From Synechococcus sp. CC9311 (lineage in GTDB: Bacteria > Cyanobacteriota > Cyanobacteriia > PCC-6307 > Cyanobiaceae): a stretch of 64,000 nucleotides of DNA. The DNA lies in assembly GCF_000014585.1 (NCBI RefSeq), contig NC_008319.1:2356001-2420000 (forward strand), read 5' to 3'. The notes beneath the pieces were generated by a model. It saw only the letters and a list, made by a program, of their open reading frames with translations, was not told where the DNA came from and did no database searches. Within the stretch, counting starts at the first letter, position 1; every line of letters begins with the position of its first letter. The translations under genes and the position numbers were made by a program. Positions 8,248 through 16,256 of this stretch are shown here, piece after piece.

Positions 8248-9162
8248 TCACCCGGGGGGCGTGAAGCGCATGCTCAGATCCAACCAGGAGCTCCGCGTCA
8301 TCGGCGCACTTGTAGAAATCAAATCAACCCCTGTTGTGGCGTAGAGCTTCAAGTCGGCAGGGTTGACCCCAGAAGCTTCCAACACAATGGATGCCCGAGC
8401 AGGGCGCGCTTCTGCCTGCGCGCGCAGCATGGGAACCAACGTGGTCAAAGCCTGCGGGCTGAACTCATCGAGCAGCAGGGCATCCGCACCTGCTGCCACC
8501 GCAGCCTGGGCTTCTTCTGACGTTTCCGCCTCCACAATCACCCTGGCCGGCCAGGGTGCATCGGCTCTCACCGCTGCAATCGCGGCTGTCACTCCACCCG
8601 CCCAAGCCAGGTGGTTTTCCTTGAGCATGGCTGCGTCATCCAACCCCATGCGGTGATTGATCCCGCCACCACAACGCACGGCATATTTCTCAAGCCCCCG
8701 AAGGCCTGGAGTGGTTTTACGCGTGTCGGCTAAGGCCACACCAGTGCCTTCCAACTGGGCCACAAGAACGGCCGTTGCCGTGGCAATGCCAGACAGCCGC
8801 ATCGCCAAATTGAGGGCCGTGCGTTCCATCGCCACCAACTGTTCCGCCGGCCCCCTGAGCTCCAACAGTCGCTGCCCTGCCTCGATGGGTGTGCCATCCC
8901 GCACGAGCAGGTGCAATTCGAGCCCCGGTGGTGAAGAACCCACCAACTCCTTGAGCAAGGGCTCCAACAACGCGCCGCCACAGAACACCCCGTTTGCTTT
9001 GGCCCGCCAATGGGCTTCACCCTCTCGCCCCCGCAAGGCGGGAGTTGTGAGGTCGCCGCGACCGAGATCCTCCTGAAGCCACTCCGCCAACTGTTGACGA
9101 AGTCGTGGAGTGATTGAGAGGTCCGCTCGTGCCAAGGCTTGTAAAGAATGGACTGTTCCCAT
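8248..9162 (-). CDS. nadC: Nicotinate-nucleotide pyrophosphorylase (carboxylating)
   Basis: Converts quinolinate and PRPP to nicotinate mononucleotide, CO2 and pyrophosphate in de novo NAD synthesis. Family motifs are clear: EDLGRGDLTT at the N-terminus, ALNLAMRLSGIATATA, ADTRKTTPGLRGLEKYAV, then GGGINHRMGLDDAAMLKENH, and the C-terminal LEASGVN and GVDLIS segments of the barrel. I place the start at the ATG at 9162 (304 residues, usual family length). The frame extends 33 codons further upstream but with no family similarity. Transcribed toward the VanZ-like gene; its 5' end faces the amidohydrolase gene. Confidence 0.95.
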   Translation of the reverse strand: MGTVHSLQALARADLSITPRLRQQLAEWLQEDLGRGDLTTPALRGREGEAHWRAKANGVFCGGALLEPLLKELVGSSPPGLELHLLVRDGTPIEAGQRLLELRGPAEQLVAMERTALNLAMRLSGIATATAVLVAQLEGTGVALADTRKTTPGLRGLEKYAVRCGGGINHRMGLDDAAMLKENHLAWAGGVTAAIAAVRADAPWPARVIVEAETSEEAQAAVAAGADALLLDEFSPQALTTLVPMLRAQAEARPARASIVLEASGVNPADLKLYATTGVDLISTSAPMTRSSWLDLSMRFTPPG

Positions 9163-9355
9163 GATGAACTTCGGCTCCCTCCCCCAACCGCGCACCGTGC
9201 CCCAGAAGCGCATGTGACTTGCTGTCATCAGCTGCCTTCGCAATGCAAAAGGCCATGACAACTTCTTGGTTCATCGACGCAGCGATACTGGCCGTGTGGT
9301 CATCGAACCGTCGAATCAATTGCTTGCTGACCGAGACCCTGCAAGGAACGCAGTT

Positions 9356-10123
9356 TTGACTACAAAAATTGAATTATTTGATAGCCATTTTCATATCATA
9401 GATTCTCGCTATCCATTGATACGAAACAATGGTTATTTGCCCGAAGAATTTACGCATCAAGACTACAGAAAAAGGCTATCAACATTTGACCTTGCAGGCG
9501 GGGCTATCATTTCTGGCTCATTTCACGGCTTTAATCAAAGCCATCTTTTAGCCGCTTTAAAATCACTTGGCCCCAAGTATGTTGGAGTAGCTCAACTGCC
9601 AAACAATATATCGGATGACAAAATCATTGAGCTCAACTCGGCTGGGGTACGAGCCTTAAGATTCAACCTATACCGTGGAGGGCCTAAAAGAATTACTCAT
9701 ATAGTCTCAATGGCAAAAAGAGTTCATGAACTCGCAAACTGGCATGTCGAGTTGTATTTAGACTCCACACATCTTGAGGAGCTATCCAGTGCATTACTGC
9801 CATTACCTGCTGTCTGCATCGACCACCTAGGGATGAAAAAAGAAGGTTTTCACCACCTTCTTAAACTTGTAGAACGAGGCCACAAGGTAAAAGCCACTGG
9901 GTTTGGTCGCATAGACTTCGACCCATCCCAAGCAATCAAACTATTCCATCAAGCCAATCCAGATTCACTACTATTTGGCACTGACTTACCATCAACAAGA
10001 GCGCCGATACCCTTTCAGCTAAGCGATATCAATATCATTCTTGAGTCTCTTGGCGATGAAGCAGCGAAAAAAGTTTTAAAAGATAATGCAATTGAGTTTT
10101 ACAAAATCAAATCTAGCTTCTGA
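9356..10123 (+). CDS. Amidohydrolase-2 family protein (TIM-barrel metal hydrolase)
   Basis: A 255-residue protein of the amidohydrolase-2 group (2-pyrone-4,6-dicarboxylate hydrolase-like). It shows the N-terminal metal motif FDSHFHIID, a mid-barrel strand ending CIDHLGM, and the C-terminal LLFGTDLPST strand whose Asp is the usual catalytic base. I choose TTG at 9356 because AAGGA lies 8 bp before it and the barrel begins immediately after; a frame from TTG 9266 would add 30 unlike residues. AT-rich codon use contrasts with the GC-rich nadC alongside, which suggests a different origin. The substrate is unknown; family members hydrolyse lactones or decarboxylate aromatics. Confidence 0.75.
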   Translation: MTTKIELFDSHFHIIDSRYPLIRNNGYLPEEFTHQDYRKRLSTFDLAGGAIISGSFHGFNQSHLLAALKSLGPKYVGVAQLPNNISDDKIIELNSAGVRALRFNLYRGGPKRITHIVSMAKRVHELANWHVELYLDSTHLEELSSALLPLPAVCIDHLGMKKEGFHHLLKLVERGHKVKATGFGRIDFDPSQAIKLFHQANPDSLLFGTDLPSTRAPIPFQLSDINIILESLGDEAAKKVLKDNAIEFYKIKSSF

Positions 10124-10302
10124 ACCAAGAATACAAATCGCGGATGGCCTCGGCGTCAGCCTTCACTGTCACTCGATCTCGAGGCATCTGATCCTGCCCA
10201 TGTCGGGGCAGATTAAAACTCAGCGTCTGGTGACCTTCACTCTGAAGCACGTTGGCACCAGCTGCCTTGAAGTCCACCATGCACCAGGACGAATACAGCC
10301 AT
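10113..10302 (-). pseudogene. Alpha/beta-hydrolase N-terminal relic
   Basis: Reading from ATG at 10302 on the minus strand gives MAVFVLVHGGLQGSWC, the classic first strand and oxyanion HG motif of an EstC-like alpha/beta hydrolase. A small deletion then shifts frame. The second frame continues ANVLQSEGHQTLSFNLPRHG, the expected GH and LPGHG turns, and then VTVKADAEAIRDLY before a TAG at 10113-10115. Only about 60 residues of a roughly 230-residue enzyme remain; the nucleophile Ser and catalytic His are gone, and the relic runs into the 3' end of the amidohydrolase gene. Confidence 0.7.
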
Positions 10303-10473
10303 TAAGTCCAAGTCTTGTTTAGAAGCCTGATGCGGTTTGCTTGGAAGAGCTTGGCCAGGGTGGCTGCGAATTCAATTGAGGCTAAGGATCACCGATCGCA
10401 GGCGATCACCATCTCGGCTATGCCTTTCAAATCCGAATTGATCCCTGGCATGGCCCTCTGATGCGGCACAGCT
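10303..10473. other. Intergenic region upstream of the hydrolase relic
   Basis: About 170 bp without a supported gene. It contains a short inverted repeat GATCGCAGGCGATC. It may hold the former promoter of the hydrolase relic. Confidence 0.3.
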
Positions 10474-10908
10474 TCAGGCCGAAAGCCACTGCAACGACAC
10501 CCTGCGCTGGCGTGGTCCGTCAAGCTCCACCAGCATCACCTCTTGATATTGCCCCAATTGCAACTCTCCATGACTGACATTCACGGTGACCTCATTACCA
10601 AGCATCAGAGCCTGCAGATGAGCATGGGCATTGCGCGGCTCATCATCCGGAATGCCGTGCCTCAGTTCCAGATCGTCATGTTTCCAGTCCGCTCCTGGGG
10701 GTGCCTGCTGGCTCAACCACCGTTTCAGATCCATCAGCAGTCGTTCCTCCATTTCATTGATGATCACCGCGGTGGTGGTGTGCTGGCCTGATACGACCAC
10801 AGCTCCATCCTGTTCACCGTGCACCTGAACGAAGCGACGTAGATCTGCGGTGAGGGGCAAGCACTGAAAGGAGGCCTCGGTGCGGAGGCTCAGGAGCTGG
10901 GATGTCAT
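10474..10908 (-). CDS. yjbQ: YjbQ / UPF0047 family protein
   Basis: A 144-residue single-domain protein. Signature elements are HTTTAVIINE (about residues 43-52), the DLKRWL helix, then NAHAHLQALMLGNEVTV and a C-terminal GQYQEVMLVELDGPRQR. The histidines of HTT and NAHAH form the presumed active site. E. coli YjbQ has weak thiamine-phosphate synthase activity in vitro; the physiological role is not settled. It lies divergently from the small membrane protein at 10957. Confidence 0.9.
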   Translation of the reverse strand: MTSQLLSLRTEASFQCLPLTADLRRFVQVHGEQDGAVVVSGQHTTTAVIINEMEERLLMDLKRWLSQQAPPGADWKHDDLELRHGIPDDEPRNAHAHLQALMLGNEVTVNVSHGELQLGQYQEVMLVELDGPRQRRVSLQWLSA

Positions 10909-10956
10909 GCCGTCATGCTGGCGTCTAAAACAGCTAGTTGATCAAGGAGACGTTGC

Positions 10957-11133
10957 ATGGCCCTGATTCCCCGCTGGCAATACATGACCCCAGAGAGCAA
11001 GGCGTTGGTCAAGCGTGTTGGCGTCAGCGTGCTGGTGTTGCTTGTGGCAAGCGTGGTTCTAAGGGCACTGTTGCCTTGGGTGCTGGTCGCGCTGGTCGCC
11101 TGGTTTGTTTGGAACTGGGCTCAACGGCGCTGA
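10957..11133 (+). CDS. Small membrane protein, 58 residues
   Basis: ATG at 10957 preceded by AAGGAGA with good spacing. The peptide has a basic N-terminal segment (RWQYMTPESKALVKRV), a long hydrophobic helix region VSVLVLLVASVVLRALLPWV followed by LVALVAWFVWNW, and ends AQRR. One or two membrane spans are likely. No named family recognised. The strong ribosome-binding site and membrane-protein composition support a real gene. Confidence 0.7.
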   Translation: MALIPRWQYMTPESKALVKRVGVSVLVLLVASVVLRALLPWVLVALVAWFVWNWAQRR

Positions 11134-11215
11134 CGTCCCGCAGCAGGGGCACAAAGATCACCTTCTGCGAAATCCTCCTGAAGGCATCTGATGATGACGC
11201 CAGTCTCAGCCAACC

Positions 11216-12808
11216 ATGCAGCTTCAGGTACAGCGCCTCATCGGGCCATGGCAGCCAGGCGACCTTGATGGGTTTCTGGCCCTGGGGCTTAACAACCTGA
11301 TCCAGATCCTGCTGATCATCAGCCTCTGCCGAGGTGTTCTTGGCTACCCGGATGCCTTGCTGTTCGGACAGATCTTGCCTGCCGCCGGAGTGAGTCTTCT
11401 CGTTGGGAATCTGGCGTACACACGACTGGCCAGGCAACTCGCAGCAAGAGAGCGCCGTGAGGACTGCACCGCCATGCCCTATGGCATCAATACGGTCAGC
11501 TTGTTTGCTTACATTTTTCTCGTCATGCTTCCGGTCAAGCTGGCGGCCCTCAATGGCGGAATGTCAGAGGCCGAGGCCATCAGCCGCTCTTGGCATGCGG
11601 GGATGGTGGCCTGCATGGGATCGGGTCTGATCGAAATCGCGGGAGCCTTCAGTGCCGACCGCTTAAGACGCTGGCTCCCCCGAGCCGCCCTGCTCTCCAC
11701 CCTTGCCGGTATCGCCCTTGGCTACATCGCGCTGGGATTCCTGCTGCGTACCTATGCCCATCCTCTGGTGGGACTCACGAGCTTGGCCGTCATCGTTCTC
11801 GGCTATTACGCCAAGGTGCGATGGCCATTACCCACAGGCCTGATGGCCGTTCTTCTGGGCATGGTTCTCGCCTGGAGTAGCGGCTTGCTCGCTCCCAGTC
11901 CAGGCGACTGGCAAGAGAGCGTCCGCACCATCAGGTGGCATCCACCGACGCTTCAGCTGCAGATCCTTTGGGACAACCGAACCGACCTCTTCCCATGGCT
12001 CGGGGTGATCGTGCCGATGGGGCTTTTCAATGTGATCGGATCCCTGCAAAACCTCGAAAGTGCAGAAGCGGCTGGTGATCGCTACGCCACCCGCACCTGC
12101 CTGCTGATCGACGGTGCTGGGACGCTCGCCGCTGCAGTGCTCGGTTCCTGCTTCCCCACCACGATTTACATCGGCCATTCAGGCTTCAAAGAGATGGGGG
12201 CCCGCTCTGGCTACTCCTGGCTGAACGGCGTGGTGATGTCGGCAGCTTGCTTCTTTGGCTTGTTCGGCTTGCTGGCGCTCTTGATCCCCATCGATGCCGG
12301 CATGGCGATCGTGCTTTACATCGGCATTGCGATGACAGCTCAGGCGTTTCAGGCCACACCCTTACGCCACGCCCCCGCAGTGGTACTCGGACTGCTTCCT
12401 GGTCTTGCTGGCTGGGGCGCCCAATTACTGAAAGCCGGCTTGCGCACTGGTGGACTCGGCACTGCTGAGCGACCTTTCAACCAGCAGATGATCCACCAAC
12501 TTGCCAATGGTGATGTCTGGGCAGCGGGTGCCTTTGCCTTGGAGCAAGGTCAGATCATCACCGCGATGTTGCTGGCGGCCTTGCTCGTGTTTGCCATTGA
12601 GGGCCGGTTCCTCGCCGCCGCGACCTGCAGTGGATTGGCTGCTGTACTCGCCTGGTTTGGCGTGATCCATGCCTGGCAATTCTCCACCGCTGACACCGTG
12701 GTGAATCTGGGTTGGGGAACCGGTCAGCCCTGGGCCATCGCTTATGCGGTGATCACGCTGTTGGTTTTAATCGCCCGGCGCTTACCCCAACAACCGGAGG
12801 GCAAGTGA
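11216..12808 (+). CDS. NCS2-type permease family protein (xanthine/uracil-like)
   Basis: A 530-residue integral membrane protein with about 12-14 hydrophobic helices. The N-terminal LGLNNLIQILLIISL helix, the polar loop DCTAMPYGINTVSLFAY, the LFNVIGSLQNLESAEAAGDRY segment and the following CFPTTIYIGHSGFKEMGARSGYS turn match NCS2 (AzgA-like) permeases, where the corresponding loops line the nucleobase site. Substrate cannot be assigned: the group includes purine, uracil and other anion permeases. The gene stops one base before the convergent mnmE stop, leaving no intergenic space. Start is the ATG at 11216, with no better in-frame candidate upstream. Confidence 0.8.
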   Translation: MQLQVQRLIGPWQPGDLDGFLALGLNNLIQILLIISLCRGVLGYPDALLFGQILPAAGVSLLVGNLAYTRLARQLAARERREDCTAMPYGINTVSLFAYIFLVMLPVKLAALNGGMSEAEAISRSWHAGMVACMGSGLIEIAGAFSADRLRRWLPRAALLSTLAGIALGYIALGFLLRTYAHPLVGLTSLAVIVLGYYAKVRWPLPTGLMAVLLGMVLAWSSGLLAPSPGDWQESVRTIRWHPPTLQLQILWDNRTDLFPWLGVIVPMGLFNVIGSLQNLESAEAAGDRYATRTCLLIDGAGTLAAAVLGSCFPTTIYIGHSGFKEMGARSGYSWLNGVVMSAACFFGLFGLLALLIPIDAGMAIVLYIGIAMTAQAFQATPLRHAPAVVLGLLPGLAGWGAQLLKAGLRTGGLGTAERPFNQQMIHQLANGDVWAAGAFALEQGQIITAMLLAALLVFAIEGRFLAAATCSGLAAVLAWFGVIHAWQFSTADTVVNLGWGTGQPWAIAYAVITLLVLIARRLPQQPEGK

Positions 12809-14200
12809 TCACTTGCCGATACAGAAGCGAGAGAAAATCCTGTCCAACACCGACTCCGTGAGCTGCTCACCGGTGATCTCACCCAGGCTGCGAATCGCCT
12901 GACGCAAATCAATCGTCCAAAAATCCCAGGGGAGGCCATCGGCCGCCACCTGCTCACTACGGGCCAGGGCCTCAGCCGCAGTGACCGCCAGATCAGACTG
13001 ACGCTGATTTAAAGCCAGAAGCAAGGGCTGTTCGCCTAAGGCTCCACAACGCTCAAGGACTGCCTGAACCAGAGCCTGTTCCCCGTCTCCAGTGACCGCG
13101 CTGAGGCGCACATCCGCAACTGATGCAGCAACCGTCTCAGCCACGGGCTCAGCCTTAAGAGGGAGGTCTGCTTTGTTGCCGACCCGCAAGCAGGGAACCC
13201 CCTCGGGGATCAGAGCAAACAAAGCCTGATCGTCATCCGACCAACCCTGGGCGAGATCAAATAACAGCAGCACCAGATCGGCACTCGCCAGGGCGTCGCG
13301 GCTTCGAGCAATCCCCAACTTCTCCACGGCATTACTGGTGGCCCTGATTCCAGCGGTGTCGAGCAGGGTGATCGGTACGCCATCGAGCACGATCTCACTT
13401 TCCAGCAAATCCCGCGTGGTACCTGGCAAGTCGGTCACGATCGCCCGCTCCCGGCGACTCAACAGGTTGAGCAAGGAGCTTTTCCCCACGTTTGGCCGGC
13501 CCACAAGCGCGACCCTCAATCCATGGCGCACAACCGATCCCCGCTCGCCATCGGCCACGAGCGTGAGCAACTCCAGGCGAACAGCTTGCAGCTCCTGCAA
13601 GAGCGCCTCACCATTCAAAGGAGGAAGATCCTCTTCAAAATCCACGCGGGCCTCCAACTCACTGAGCTGATCGAGCAATCGCTCCCGCAAGACCACCATT
13701 TTTTTCTGGATCCCGCCATCGAGACCTGCCATCGCCAATTGCGCTGCCCGCTGGCTGCGCGCTCCAACCAAATCACCAATCGCTTCCGCCCGGGTGAGGT
13801 CAAGACGGCCATTCAGCACAGCGCGTTGGCTGAATTCACCGGGCAGGGCCCGTCGCACGCCTGGCTGCTCCAAGACACGTGCCAAGACCTGCTGTACAGC
13901 GATCACCCCGCCATGACAATGAATCTCGACAACGTCTTCTCCGGTAAAACTGCGCGGCGCCAACATCACCAGCACCAGCACCTCATCGAGCCGTTCCACA
14001 CCACCGGCAGCCACAACATGTCCATACAGAACCCGGTGGCTCTCCCACACCTGTTGACCAGGAATCACCGTGATCGCCGCAACAGCACGCACAGCACTGG
14101 GACCCGACAACCGAATCACGGCGATGCCACCCTGCCCCGGTGCCACAGCGGTAGCGATCGCAGCTATCGAAAGCGCCTGATCTGGCCCAATCCCAGACAT
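12809..14200 (-). CDS. mnmE: tRNA modification GTPase MnmE
   Basis: With MnmG installs the carboxymethylaminomethyl group on U34 of certain tRNAs. Domains in order: N-terminal folate-binding domain (IAAIATAVAPGQGGIAVIRLSG), helical domain with ELEARVDFEEDLP, an inserted G domain with P-loop GRPNVGKSS, DTAGIR, and NKAD, and the C-terminal CIGK motif carrying the essential Cys. 463 residues, normal length. I start at the ATG at 14200 (MSGIGPDQ); the frame extends 9 codons upstream without similarity. A long antisense frame across the gene is a shadow. Confidence 0.97.
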   Translation of the reverse strand: MSGIGPDQALSIAAIATAVAPGQGGIAVIRLSGPSAVRAVAAITVIPGQQVWESHRVLYGHVVAAGGVERLDEVLVLVMLAPRSFTGEDVVEIHCHGGVIAVQQVLARVLEQPGVRRALPGEFSQRAVLNGRLDLTRAEAIGDLVGARSQRAAQLAMAGLDGGIQKKMVVLRERLLDQLSELEARVDFEEDLPPLNGEALLQELQAVRLELLTLVADGERGSVVRHGLRVALVGRPNVGKSSLLNLLSRRERAIVTDLPGTTRDLLESEIVLDGVPITLLDTAGIRATSNAVEKLGIARSRDALASADLVLLLFDLAQGWSDDDQALFALIPEGVPCLRVGNKADLPLKAEPVAETVAASVADVRLSAVTGDGEQALVQAVLERCGALGEQPLLLALNQRQSDLAVTAAEALARSEQVAADGLPWDFWTIDLRQAIRSLGEITGEQLTESVLDRIFSRFCIGK

Positions 14201-14277
14201 TCCCTGATTCCTGCCGCCATCACGCACTCCTTCCTACGATCCCGAAGCTTCCTCAGCCGCGCTGGCGGCAAGCAGTT

Positions 14278-14769
14278 TTGATGAAGCGGTTGCGGAACAA
14301 ATTTCAGCGACGCTTGAACCGATGGCTGCAGTGGATCTGGCAGCAGGAGGGAACCCCTGGCCAACGCGCGCGCGGGCTGGCCGCAGGCGTGTTTTGCGGC
14401 TGCTTTCCCTTCTTTGGATTTCAAACCCTGCTGGGAATTGGCTTAGCCAGCATTGTCAGAGGCAACCATTTGCTGGCCGCCGCAGGCACCTGGATCAGCA
14501 ACCCATTCACCTACGTGCCGCTGTTTTGGTTCAACTACCGCTTAGGGGCACTGGTCCTCGGTGAAGGCGCTGGCTGGCCAGGGCTCAACAATCTCAATCA
14601 AGAACTGCTTGCCACGGCGGGATGGGATGTGATGAGCCGTCTCTTGCTTGGCTCCACCATGACCGGAACAGTGTTTGGGGGCCTTAGCTGGTGGTTCACC
14701 CTTTACTGGCTGCAACCCCAAAGAGCCAGGGCCGCAGCCCCTCGTCGTCGAGAGCGTGGACGAAAGTAA
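14278..14769 (+). CDS. DUF2062 domain membrane protein
   Basis: A 163-residue protein of the DUF2062 family. It has a basic amphipathic start (MKRLRNKFQRRLNRWL), then the family block RGLAAGVFCGCFPFFGFQTLLGI, a second helix and the conserved SNPFTYVPLFWFNYRLGALVLG, followed by a C-terminal membrane helix (MTGTVFGGLSWWFTLYWL) and an arginine-rich tail. Two or three membrane spans. The domain is often fused to or near glycosyltransferases, but the function is unknown. Divergent from mnmE, with 77 bp between starts for both promoters. Confidence 0.85.
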   Translation: MMKRLRNKFQRRLNRWLQWIWQQEGTPGQRARGLAAGVFCGCFPFFGFQTLLGIGLASIVRGNHLLAAAGTWISNPFTYVPLFWFNYRLGALVLGEGAGWPGLNNLNQELLATAGWDVMSRLLLGSTMTGTVFGGLSWWFTLYWLQPQRARAAAPRRRERGRK

Positions 14770-14786
14770 CCCCGTTCAGTGCATTC

Positions 14787-16256
14787 TCAGACCGTCATGA
14801 CCGATGCAAGCCATCCCCCAAGAGGCTGCCAATCGTCCCCTTGATCGATGGCCTCCCAAAGCGATTCAATCAAGGGGCGTGTGGGTGTCTGGCTCAAATT
14901 CCAACGCCTCAAGCCTTCAGACACTGAGGCCTCCAGCTCAGATGCTCCTGAGGGCTCGATGGCCTGGGTTTGCCACCACCAGGCATCACGCCAGTTTTGC
15001 CACACCTCCCTGGGAGGTGCTGGAAGATTGTTCAACACGACAGGCAAGCCCTCAGGCTCCTGGGGCAAACCAGCGGATTGAACAACCGAAGAAAGACCAG
15101 CAAAAAAATCTCCATAACCAACGGGCCAGCTCGCTATTAATTCCAGGGTTGCGCTCACCAAGTGCTCATCACTTTTCACATCAGGATTGGGCGTCAATCC
15201 CATCCGCCTCAACAGGCAATAGCGATAGTGATTTTGATAGCTGCTTGTATACCGCTCAAGCGACTGTTCCATCGGCGGCCGAGGCAGCAACATCGCCAAA
15301 GGGTTTTGGAGAAGCTGCAAATTCTTTCGACAGATTGCTGGCTGACGGCCATAGGAATAAAGAGAGGTCTGATCGAAATAAGCCGCCGTAAAACTTGGAT
15401 CCCAGCGGTCTAAGAAGGCAAACGGTCCGTAGTCAAAACTTTCACCAGCCAGCGACATGTTGTCGGTGTTGAGCACGCCATGAACAAAGCCTGCTGTCAT
15501 CCACTCGGCTGCCAAGCGAGCAACCCGATCCACCAGCTCGCCATAGAACGCAAGAAGCTGATGTTCCAAGGCCAGGCGATCTCCATCAGGTGCAGGATGG
15601 GTCGCTGCAACATCGGGGTAGTAGACAGCCACCACATGGCGCAGTAAGCGCTCCAACCCTTGGGGGTCACGCAAATACAACAGCCGTTCACAGCTACCGA
15701 AACGCAGATGGGTGCGTGCCATCCGAACCATCACTGCACTCCGCGTCGGCGAGGGTTCATCACCACGCCAAAGCTCCTCACCCGTTTCGATCAACGACAA
15801 CGTGCGGCTTGTGGTTACACCAAGACGATGCAACGCCTCGGAGGCGATCACTTCGCGCACCCCGCCTTTCAAGGTGAGGCGTCCATCTCCACCACGACTC
15901 CAGGGGGTGGTGCCACTCCCTTTGCTGCCAAGGTCTTGAAGCTGGCCGGTTCGATCGCGCAGTTGGCCATAGAGAAAGCCGCGGCCATCTCCAAGCTGGG
16001 GGTTGTAGGTGCCGAACTGGTAGCCGTGATAACGAAGAGCGAGCAAGGGAACGCGCTCTTCAAAACGGCCATAGGCACTCTCGAAGTCTTGATCCGACAC
16101 ACGGTCAGGCTCCACCCCCAGGTTTCGCAACAGTGCGTCGTTGCGAAAGCGCAACTGCGTTCGCGGGAAAACCGCCGCCTCCACCACATCCCAATACGAC
16201 CCACCCAAACCCTCGATTGAGGGTTCGAACGGCATGGCCAACAGCGGGTTGCTCAA
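14787..16256 (-). CDS. selO: SelO/YdiU protein adenylyltransferase
   Basis: A pseudokinase-fold enzyme that transfers AMP from ATP to Ser/Thr/Tyr of target proteins, tied to redox stress in E. coli (family knowledge). Visible motifs: RYHGYQFGTYNPQLGDGR, then LGSKGSGTTPWSRGGDGR with the nucleotide-binding lysine, LKGGVREVIASEALH, and the metal-binding FVHGVLNTDNMSLAGES followed by DYGPFAFLD. 489 residues. No terminal Cys/Sec motif as found in some homologues. The start is either TTG 16256, whose TTGA overlaps the rel stop, or the internal ATG at 16235. The tight overlap indicates co-transcription and probably translational coupling with rel. Confidence 0.93.
   Translation of the reverse strand: MSNPLLAMPFEPSIEGLGGSYWDVVEAAVFPRTQLRFRNDALLRNLGVEPDRVSDQDFESAYGRFEERVPLLALRYHGYQFGTYNPQLGDGRGFLYGQLRDRTGQLQDLGSKGSGTTPWSRGGDGRLTLKGGVREVIASEALHRLGVTTSRTLSLIETGEELWRGDEPSPTRSAVMVRMARTHLRFGSCERLLYLRDPQGLERLLRHVVAVYYPDVAATHPAPDGDRLALEHQLLAFYGELVDRVARLAAEWMTAGFVHGVLNTDNMSLAGESFDYGPFAFLDRWDPSFTAAYFDQTSLYSYGRQPAICRKNLQLLQNPLAMLLPRPPMEQSLERYTSSYQNHYRYCLLRRMGLTPNPDVKSDEHLVSATLELIASWPVGYGDFFAGLSSVVQSAGLPQEPEGLPVVLNNLPAPPREVWQNWRDAWWWQTQAIEPSGASELEASVSEGLRRWNLSQTPTRPLIESLWEAIDQGDDWQPLGGWLASVMTV

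Noticed and set aside
8657-9076. 139-codon plus-strand frame opposite nadC
   Set aside because: Antisense to nadC, Pro/Arg/Ser-rich shadow composition, no motif.
13523-14281. 252-codon plus-strand frame across mnmE
   Set aside because: Lies wholly antisense to a strongly supported mnmE gene and has a shadow-like His/Arg/Gln-rich composition with no domain.
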